From NCBI RefSeq assembly GCF_047675955.1, contig NC_132914.1, forward strand, positions 39,705,521 to 39,769,520: a DNA stretch of 64,000 bases, given 5' to 3'. Positions 56,022 to 64,000 of this stretch are shown here, one piece after another; within the stretch, counting starts at the first letter, position 1; each line of letters opens with the position of its first letter. The notes under the pieces were generated by a model. The model was given only the letters and a program-made list of their open reading frames with translations. It did no database searches and was not told where the DNA came from. The position numbers were made by a program, and so were the translations under genes. This DNA comes from Chlorocebus sabaeus (taxonomy: Eukaryota; Chordata; Mammalia; Primates; Cercopithecidae).

Positions 56022-56540
56022 CTTATGCTACCATCATGCTTGCTACCACCTGCCTTGTCCTCCTTTCAAATCTGTTACTTCCATGTTACTTCTACAGGCA
56101 GGGAAAACAGGGACTGCCTGGAAATCCAAAGGGCTGTTTTTTCGGCCAAGTTCATGAGCATTAGTGCAGAAATATTACTTCTCATTTATCACAGTGATCC
56201 CCCTTATTTCCTACTTCTTGGTCATATTATAGAGAAGAGAAGTTGTTGGACCAATGTCTTTTAGACAAGTGAAGTATAATCACATACAGCAATAAAAAAA
56301 TTATTTATGTCATCTATGGCTATAGTTTCTATGTGGGAGAACTAGACTATATATAAATCAATAACCCAATACTTCAATCTGAATAAGTTATGAATGAATG
56401 ACTCTCTCATTCATTCCATTTCTCAGTTTATCCCCAGTCCTTTCTTATCCTACTTTCCTATCACTGCAATCTCAAGAATAAAATGGTGGGCGCAGGTCAA
56501 TGTTTATAACCGTTAAAGAGAAGACTAGACAAAGTGTAAT
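56022..56540. other. Low-copy sequence
   Basis: Nothing recognised. Confidence 0.45.
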
Positions 56541-56670
56541 GTAGCTGGGTGTGGTGGTACATGCCTATAGTCCCAGCTACTAGGGAGGCTGAAGTGTGAG
56601 GATCACTTGAGCCTGGGGGATCGAGGCTGCAGTGAGCTATGATTGTATCTCAAAAAAATAAATAAAAAAG
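56541..56670 (+). repeat. 5'-truncated Alu (right arm, AluJ-like)
   Basis: GTAGCTGGGTGTGGTGGTAC to GAGCTATGATTGTATCTC with an AAAT tail. Confidence 0.85.
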
Positions 56671-57185
56671 ATTAAGTATAATGCCTTTACTTTCCTATAT
56701 AATAATATTTAGTGGCAAGATCATGTGAAATCAGTTGGCTTGGTATGTACTTGTCCCTCCTACCCCTGATATTAAGTTTACTGAAGTAGGAATATATTTA
56801 AGTAGATATATCACTTATACTTTTTAAAAGGTCTATCACAAGCTACTTGACCCCTTCCTGAAATGAAGGCAAAATCTAAATCCAACGGACAACCCTATCT
56901 GCAAGTGAGCTGATGAGCTCTGCTAACATAGGGCAAATAGTTTTTGGAAACATCTTAAGTGGCAATATTCTCAGGAGCTGTCCATTGGCCTAGGTAGATG
57001 TGAAGATACAGACACAGGAGAAAAGCAAATAACCAACTAGAATTTGCTGTGAGAGCATAGTGTGGAAGAATGCAACACAAGTAGTTTCCATCGGAACTGA
57101 GGCTTGTTTATTCTGCTTATCTGAAGGCAGAACCAATAATCCCAATGATCCCAGAATGATGATAGCTGTTTTTCTACATTTAAAA
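56671..57185. other. Low-copy sequence
   Basis: Nothing recognised. Confidence 0.45.
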
Positions 57186-57196
57186 AGAGCCAATTA

Positions 57197-57490
57197 AGGC
57201 TGGCGCAGTGGCTCACGCCTGTAATCCCAGCACTTTGGGAGGCCGAGGCAGGCGGATCATGTGAGGTCGGGAGTTCGAGACCAGCCTGACCAACATGGAG
57301 AAACCCTGTCTCTACTAAAAATAGAAAATTAGCCGGGGATGGTGGTGCATGCCTGTAATCCTAGCTACTCAGGAGGCTGAGGCAGGAGAATCATTTGAAC
57401 CTGGGAGGTGGAGGTTGCTGTGAGCCGAGATTGCACCATTGCACTCCAGCCTGGGCAATGAGCAAAAGTCCGTCTCAAAAAAAAAAAAGC
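57197..57490 (+). repeat. AluS
   Basis: AGCCAATTA precedes it at 57188-57196 and recurs after its A tail at 57491. Confidence 0.94.
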
Positions 57491-57500
57491 AGCCAATTAG

Positions 57501-58770
57501 CAGAACCTTTGCAAATGGGCCAGTTCCTGCTCTTAGTATCAGGATACAAATAAAGCTTTGCTGATTTAATGCGGTTTGTCATGTACCTTGAATTGTTTCA
57601 TATTAGCAGAGACAGATTTACATCCATTCTTATGCTTTCTGGCTCAGTGCCTTTTGCAACCACCTGAATGCACTTAAGAGACAGAAGGGTGATGTTCATA
57701 TTTTGAGAACAAAACCAAGTGATGTGACCTTAGCTTCTGTCAAATGTCATGTCTGCAACCTTTAAAATTAGTGGAGGAACATCTATAAGGCTTTATGTAC
57801 CAAAACTGGGGCTGCTACATAGCACATCTTTGTTGGATTTCACAGAGACCTCTATTCGGTTCTCCCTTGATTTACTTCTTTTAGCTCAAGCTGATCTAAA
57901 TCTTAATTATCTTTAAGGACTCTGCCTTTTCTATTTATCTCCACTAGTTTTTACTGTGTCATTGTGCAACTTGGCTTCTGTCCTTGGCCAATCTCTGATT
58001 CTGCTTTTGCTTTATTTTACTAGGTCTCATTGACCTGCTTGTACCCTCCTCTGAATCTGGTTTCAACATTTGTCCTGCTTTTGTTTTGGCTCTTCCCTAA
58101 CAGTCTGCAGAGACTTTCATTCATCATGTAGCACAAGATAAGGGGAGCCACGTTAGAACACTCTCAGCTGGTTTATCAGCCCCTCTGACCTCCCATCTTC
58201 TAAAAATGATTTTATTTGTAGGCTTGTTAGTTGAAGCTGGCTGACAACCTTGTATTATGACCTTCAGGTAAGAATCTTGCTATGGGATTGGATAGAAAGT
58301 AATGTTTCTTCACTCAGTTCCCATCCTTCACATTTTTTACCATGAACGCTGAATACCCATGGAAGATAGTGTTTAATTTACTAAACGAATGCAAGCTGAA
58401 GCAGCCTTTTTGAAATAATTTGAAGTTGTTATTTCACAAAAACAAATGTGGAATGATAGACCCATTAATTAAAAGACAGAAATTCAGGAGAAAAAAGTCT
58501 CAATATTTTTTCTTCAAGTAATTAATGACACCATATGTGAAGCTAAGTGATTTCTATAATTTGCAGATTTGGTCTCAGCTAAGAGCTAAAACTGTTCATA
58601 GCAGCACTAAGGAGACCTGTACCCTTACAGGGAAATTATAAAATTTCATATATTTTAACTCTTTCATTACTGCCAACATTCAGCACAGTTTTTTTTCCAG
58701 TGTTAATTTCAATGTGTTTGTTGTGGCATTATTAAAGCAGTCACAACAGAGCCTAGCACATAGTATATGC
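57501..58770. other. Low-copy sequence
   Basis: No exon or named repeat. A short MIR/L2-like 3' phrase (GAGCCTAGCACATAGTA) lies at 58749. Confidence 0.45.
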
Positions 58771-58778
58771 TTTTGCAA

Positions 58779-59069
58779 TTTTTTTTTGAGGTGGGGTCTC
58801 ACTCTGTCACCCAGGCTGGAGTACAATGGGGCAATCTCAGCTCACTGCAAACTCTGCTTCCCAGATTCAAGTGATTCTCATATCTCAGCCTCCTGAGTAG
58901 CTGGGATTACAGGCATCTGCCAGCATGCCTGACTAATTTTTGTATGTTTAGTAGAGATGAGGTTTCACCATGTTGGCCAGGCTGGTCTTGAACACCTGAC
59001 CTCAAGTGATCTGCCTGCCTCAGCCTCCCAAAGAGCTGGGATTATAGGCGTGAACCACTGCACCCAGCC
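58779..59069 (-). repeat. AluS placed at the tail of an older Alu
   Basis: TTGCAATTTTTTT at its left and TGCAATTTTTTTT at its right are copies of the older Alu's tail boundary. Confidence 0.92.
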
Positions 59070-59074
59070 TGCAA

Positions 59075-59364
59075 TTTTTTTTTGAGACTGGGTCTCGCTT
59101 TGTTGACCAGGCTGGAGTGCAATGGCACTGTCATGACTCACTGCATCCTCAACCTCCCAGGCTCAGTTGATCCTCCTACCTCAGCCTCCTGAGTAGCTGG
59201 AACTACAGGTGCACACCACCACATTTGGCTAATTTTTTAAATTTTTTGCAGAGACGGGATCTCACTATGTTGCCCAGGCTGGTCTCAAACTCCGGGGCTC
59301 AAGTTATCCTCCTACCTTGGCCTCCCTCACTGCTGGGATTGCAGACATGAACCACAGCACCTGG
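59075..59364 (-). repeat. Alu (AluJ-like)
   Basis: GAGACTGGGTCTCGCTTTG to CCACAGCACCTGGC. Confidence 0.91.
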
Positions 59365-60872
59365 CTGATCTTTGCTATTATATGTTAAAATTATAAAAAT
59401 GGATTAGCATCAAGATGGTGCTGAATGGTATTTGGCCAGGAATGTCTGAATTAGTCTTGGGCCTGTCACTCCTTTCTGTGACAGTGTTGAGGAAGCTATT
59501 GCACAATGGGGCAAATCAAGACAAAGTCATATTTCATTGCTAGTTGTATCTTTGGCTCCAAACCCTAATGCAAAACTCCAGAGAGTTGGTCCAGAAGAAG
59601 TGTAGAATTCCACTTCCTTAGGTTGGAGGCTACAAACGCCAACACCCAAAGCAAGTCAAATGGCACATCTAGTCTCTCCTTCCTACCTCATCACCTCATT
59701 CACCCTCAAGTTCTGAAATTTGCCTTTCCAGTGGTATGAAAAGAACATCTGCCAGATCTAGAGAACAAGGGACAAATACGAGCAAAAAGTTGTTCATTGA
59801 GCATAAAGGTATCTATCCCAGACCTTCCTGTGTCAGGGCAAGACACTAGGTTTGTGTGGGGGGAAAAAAAAAGAGAGAGAGAGAGAGAGAGAACAGAGAA
59901 AAGGGAAGTGGTTTAGACTTCCACCAAGTCCTAAGTGTTCCTTCCATATCCACATGGGTAGAGAATTGAAAAGAAGGGAAAGAGCCAAATTCAGTTTTGA
60001 AAATATAGCACTAGCTCTTATTGCCATACCAGTCTTCTTAGGGCATTTGATAAATGGCCATGCACCAAGCTGCTAGCTGCAGATCATGCAATGTTCATTA
60101 ACCAAACCAAATCAAACCATAGAAAACTGCTCCTTGCAGATTGAGTCAAAGGACAAAGGAATAGAACAAAGAGTACTACCTTTGCCCATGGGCAACAACT
60201 GTCTTCCAAGATTGTGAAGCTGATTGACAATAATGTATGTAATGTACATGGCACATAGTAGGCTCTCAAATTGGTTATTTTTCTTTGTTTTGCTATTATT
60301 ATGAAAGAAGAATCTGTATGCTAGACACAGAAATGTATAAAATTGAATGAAAAGTGAAATTTATATAGTGCTTGATATAATAATTTTATCTCCCAGAACT
60401 GTAGCAAAAAGTGATTGACTACTTAGAACTTAAAATTTTAAGAGTGATTTTAAACTGTTTTCTCTGAAATTGGTGGCTACGGGTGGTCAAATACAGTACT
60501 TGGGTATAGATTTAAGAAACTTAAAATGAATACAGAGTTTGACAGTTATGTTCCATGTAGAATTAAGTCATATTTAGAATTTGACTGGGATGTTAGCCAA
60601 AGAAATTTGCTATAGTTTCATGAGATAAAATTATAGCATGAATCATCATCTCTCTAGCCTCTTCAAGTAAAGGTTTTTTCCAAAGGATATTTTAAAGACA
60701 AACACAGTTCATAATTTGATGTATATGTGTTTCTGCAATTTGAGTCTTTGATTTCAAGCAATATGATAGAGAGAACATACCTTATCTAAAGCACATTTTT
60801 GGGTTTCTCAGATGAGAACTAAGTGAAGGCATGCAAATACGTATATATATATTTTTCTATTTAAAAAGAGAC
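59365..60872. other. Low-copy sequence with a (GA)n run
   Basis: (GA)n at about 59872-59892. Otherwise no recognised element or exon. Confidence 0.45.
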
Positions 60873-60873
60873 A

Positions 60874-61195
60874 GGCCAGACATGGTGGCTCATGCCTGTA
60901 ATTGCAGCACTTTAGGAGGCCAAGGCTGGAGGATTGCTTAAAGCCAAGGGTTCAAGACCAGCTGTGGCAACTTAGCCAGACTCCCATCTCTATATTAAAA
61001 AAAAAAAAAAAAAATCAGTTGGGCATGGTGGCACATGCCTGTAGTCCCAGCTATTTGGGAGGCTGAGGCAAAAGCATCACTTGAGCCCAGGAGTTCGAGG
61101 CTGCAGTGAGCTATGATTGCACTCCAGCCTGGGTAACAAAGCAAGACTCTGACTCAAAATGAATGAATGAATGAATAAATAAATAAATAAAATGA
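60874..61195 (+). repeat. Alu (AluJ-like)
   Basis: GGCCAGACATGGTGGCTCATG to CAAGACTCTGACTC with an (AATG)n/(AAAT)n tail. Confidence 0.9.
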
Positions 61196-61255
61196 AATAT
61201 AAGGAGGCAAAGGTAATGGCTTGACATTTTTCCAGGCTAAGCTATCATTTAGACA

Positions 61256-61341
61256 ATATAGAACATAAAAATACAAATAGTTTGACCAAAACTCAAATAC
61301 AGGTAGTTTGGCCAAACTATCTGTATTTTTATGTTCTATAT
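61256..61341. repeat. 86-bp inverted repeat with 29-bp arms
   Basis: Arms 61256-61284 and 61313-61341 are inverted copies with a single mismatch. The 28-bp centre holds a further direct copy of the inner arm sequence (AAATACAGGTAGTTTGG). Confidence 0.95.
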
Positions 61342-61636
61342 AAACATGGTTATGAAAGAAAATATAGATAGATATCTTTATGAGCAAGGATTTTTAAAAT
61401 GAATTATGTTTTTGACAGTATAAGACAAGTACAGAATGTTGGGAAAACTTATTCTGAGATCATCATCTAATACTGCAGGCATAAGACATTTAAGTCCAAA
61501 TTTAGAAGTCCTGATGTTTGTGTTGAAGATGAAAATACAGGTTTTAAAAGATTAGTCCAGTAAGATTGTATCAGGGTTACTAGATATTTTTTCATTTATT
61601 CTGGAATTTTTGGTTGGCTAAACTTTCACAGTAAGT
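61342..61636. other. Low-copy sequence
   Basis: Nothing recognised. Confidence 0.4.
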
Positions 61637-61649
61637 CAATTTAATCTTT

Positions 61650-61950
61650 TTTTTTTTCTTTTTTTTTTTTTTGAGACAGTCTCGCTCTGTCGCCCAGGCT
61701 GGAGTGCAGTGGCGCGATCTCAGCTCACTGCAAGCTCCGCCTCCCGGGTTCCCGCCATTCTCCTGCCTCAGCCTCCAGAGTAGCTGGGACTACAGGCGCC
61801 CGCCACCACGCCCGGCTAATTTTTTGTATTTTTAGTAGAAACGGGGTTTCACCACGTTAGCCAGGATGGTCTCGATCTCCTGACCTCATGATCCGCCCGC
61901 CTCGGCCTCCCAAAGTGTTGGGATTACAGGCGTGAGCTACCGCGCCCGGC
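61650..61950 (-). repeat. AluY-like (young)
   Basis: Low divergence and an exact 13-bp target duplication CAATTTAATCTTT (61637-61649 and 61951-61963). Contains GGGTTCCCGCCATTC, like the copy at 54188. Confidence 0.94.
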
Positions 61951-62154
61951 CAATTTAATCTTTAATCTTTAAAGTTATCATCACCTCTGAGTAACAGCTT
62001 CTGGCATTGTACTGAAGTTAATTGTGATTCCCTTAATTAAAAAAAAAAAAAATTAGAAAAAGAGACTAGTAAGATAAATCTAATTCATACAGTTTAAATA
62101 AGGTGAGTTATTTTGACTGATTCTGCATAAACTTAAGCGTCATCTGATTTTGCA

Positions 62155-62271
62155 GCCATAAAACATGTAGATGACTTAACGTCTCTGTGACTTTGTTTCC
62201 TCATTTGTAAAATGGACATACCTCATTCAATTCTTGTAAAGATTAAAGTAGAAAACACATTTAAAGTGCTT
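62155..62271 (+). repeat. MIR SINE fragment at the retrocopy insertion site
   Basis: The sequence reads like the MIR 3' half (GTTTCCTCATTTGTAAAATGG, then TTGTAAAGATTAAA and AAAGTGCTT) and stops abruptly where the GC-rich pseudogene begins. Confidence 0.75.
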
Positions 62272-64000
62272 CGAGCGGGGAGCCAGGCTGAGGGTGGGGA
62301 TGGGTGGCGGGAGGGCGGAGGGCGGGGAGGCGGGGAGGCGGGGCGGAGGAGGAGGAGGAGAGACCAGGGCAGCGGAGGGGGCGAGGAGCGCCGGGTACCG
62401 GGCCGGGGGAGCCGCGGGCTCTGGGGGAAGAAACGGATGATGAAGAAGCTTTTCATCGGGAACCCGAGCCCCGCCGTCACTGCTGACGACCTTCTGCAGC
62501 TCTTTGGGGACAGGAAGCTGCCCCTGGCGGGACAGGTCCTGCTCAAGTCCGGCTACGCCTTCGTAGACTACCCGGACCAGACCTGGGCCATCTGCGCCAT
62601 CGAGACTCTGTCGGCTCAAGTGTAATTGCATGGGAAAATCATGGAAGTTGATTATTCAGTCTCTAAAAAGCTAAGGAGCAGGAACATTCAGATTCGAAAT
62701 ATCCCTCCTCTCCTGAAGTGGGAGGTGTTGGATGGACTTTTGGCTCAATATGGGACGGTGGAGAATGTGGAACAAGTCAACACAGACACAGAAACTGCCG
62801 TTGTCAACGTCACATTGGCAACAAGAGAAGAAGCAAAAATAGCCATGGAGAAGCTAAGCAGGCATCAGTCTGAGAACTACTCCTTCAAGATTTCCTACAT
62901 CCCGGATGAAGAGATGAGCTCCCCTTCGCCCCCTCAGCGAGTCAAGCCTGGGGACCTCTCTTCCTGGGAGCAAGGCCACGCCCCTGGGGGCTCTTCTCCG
63001 GCCAGACAGATCGATTTCCCGCTGCGGATCCTGGTCCCCACCCAGTTTGTTGGTGGCATCATCGGAAAGGAGGGCTTGACCATAAAGAACATCACTAAGC
63101 AGACCCAGTCCCAGGTAGACATCTATAGAAAAGAGAACTCTGGAGCTGCAGAGAAGCCTGTCACCATCCATGCCACCCCAGAGGAGACTTCTGAAGCATG
63201 CCGTGTGATTCTTGAAATAATGCAGAAAGAGGCAGATGAGGCCAAACTAGCTGAAGAAAATCTCGGCCCACAATGGCTTGATTGGAAGACTGATTGGAAA
63301 AGAAGGCTGAAATTGGAAGAAAAAGGAACATGAAACAGGGACCAAGATAACAATCTCATCTTTGCAGGATTTGAGCATATACAACCCGGAACCGTCACTG
63401 TGAAGGGCACATTTGAGGCCTGTGCCAGTGCTGAGATAGAGATTATGAAGAACTTGCGTGAGACCTTCGAAAATGATATGCTGGCTGTTAATACCCACTC
63501 CGGATACTTCTCCACCTGTACCCTCGTCACTAGTTTGGCCCGTTCCCGCATCATCACTCTTATCCAGAGCAGGAGATTGTGAATCTCTTCATCCCAACCC
63601 AAAGTGCGGGCACCATCATCGAGAAGAAAGGGGCACACATCAAACAGCTGGCGAGATTCGCTGGAGCCTCCATCAAGATCGCCCCTGTGGAAGGCCCAGA
63701 CGTCAGCGAAAGGATCGTCATCATCACCGGGCCACCGGAAGCCCAGTTCAGGGCCAGGGATGGATCTTTGGGAAAGTGAAAGAAGAAAACTTTTTTAACC
63801 CCAAGGAAGAAGTGAAGCTGGAAGCCCATGTCAGAGTGCCCTCTTCCACAGCTGGCCGGGTGATTGGCAAAGGTGGCAAGACCGTGAGTGAACTGCAGAA
63901 CTTAACCAGTGCAGAAGTCACCTTGCCTCCTGACCAAACGCCAGATGAAAATGAGGAAGTGATCATCAGAATTATCGGGCACTTCTGTGCCAGACTGCAC
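62272..64000 (+). pseudogene. IGF2BP2: Processed IGF2BP2 pseudogene (5' UTR to KH4, cut by window end)
   Basis: This is an intronless copy of the mRNA for IGF2 mRNA-binding protein 2. GC-rich 5' UTR starts at about 62272, directly after a MIR. The parental Met-Met start is at 62437. RRM1 (LFIGNP and GYAFVDYP) lies at 62440-62640, RRM2 at about 62660-62900, KH1 at 63015-63235 (GGIIGKEGLTIKNI), KH2 at 63250-63480, KH3 at 63570-63770 (IPTQSAGTIIEKKG) and KH4 at 63810-64000. A GAA codon has become TAA at 62623 while the frame stays open to 63333. A deletion near 63258 then shifts the frame, and a further base is missing near 63512. The junction MLAVN/THSGYF shows that the parental exon 10 (43 residues) is absent. 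The 3' end lies outside the window. Confidence 0.95.

Larger units (their letters stand above)
15061..64000 (+). other. PPHLN1: Inferred PPHLN1 intron
   Basis: No exon that I can recognise occurs between the CpG island and the window end. The stretch consists of interspersed repeats, low-copy sequence and one processed pseudogene. Assignment to PPHLN1 depends on recalled human synteny. Confidence 0.5.

Noticed and set aside
15061..62271. PPHLN1 coding exons
   Set aside because: I looked for the periphilin N-terminal sequence in the open frames and saw no match.
62212..63333. IGF2BP2 retrocopy as an intact functional gene
   Set aside because: It has an in-frame stop at 62623 and frame-shifting deletions near 63258 and 63512. 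Only the short 5' frame is worth testing.
1..64000. Human origin of the window
   Set aside because: Human is possible for most of the sequence, but the two AluYRa-like insertions fit Old World monkeys better. This rests on recalled subfamily variants.

Overview
This window looks like primate nuclear DNA, most likely from an Old World monkey. About 50 Alu elements, several L1s and MIR, L2 and MaLR fossils make it a primate intron landscape. Two of the youngest Alus (10594-10888 and 17195-17339) carry right-arm variants that I know from the cercopithecid AluYRa lineage rather than from human AluY. The species call is inference from those two repeats.

Only one gene is proven by coding sequence: YAF2 on the minus strand. 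Its first coding segment (14498-14523) and second exon (13940-14065, the RanBP2-type zinc finger) lie in a CpG island (about 13790-15130), separated by a 432-bp intron. Everything left of 13940 is the start of the next, large YAF2 intron. In human 12q12 the neighbour on the other side of this CpG island is PPHLN1, transcribed away from YAF2. I therefore read the island as a shared bidirectional promoter and 15.1-64 kb as a first intron of PPHLN1 on the plus strand. I found no PPHLN1 coding exon, so this part rests on recalled human gene order.

Layout. 0-13.9 kb: YAF2 intron with two L1s, a 1.4-kb hAT transposon fossil carrying transposase remains, a Tigger-like element and an AluYRa inserted into the head of an AluJ. 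13.8-15.1 kb: CpG island. 15.5-23 kb: L2, MIR and Alu, including a 7SL RNA pseudogene split by an Alu. 23.7-32.8 kb: a decayed minus-strand ERV-L pol (RNase H, integrase, dUTPase) interrupted by a truncated L1 and by a near-complete L1 whose 5' UTR lacks the segment normally removed by L1 splicing. 33-37.5 kb: Alus, MIRs and a 240-bp GAAA tract. 38.8-42.4 kb: old L1M sequence. 42.6-44.1 kb: GC-rich LTR-like block. 44.6-50 kb: Alus, including a fold-back Alu and a tandem Alu/GGAA-microsatellite composite, plus MaLR LTRs. 50-62 kb: quieter sequence with Alus, one L1, MER5A and two 86-bp near-palindromes. 62.27 kb to the window end: a processed IGF2BP2 pseudogene, sense to PPHLN1, derived from an mRNA lacking the alternatively spliced exon 10.

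I see no operon, CRISPR array or new enzymatic system. The most informative observations are structural: the splice-type L1, the isoform-specific retrocopy, two short palindromes, nested retroelements sharing one target-site duplication (TSD), and lineage-specific Alus. All coordinates for repeats are by eye and may be off by several bases.
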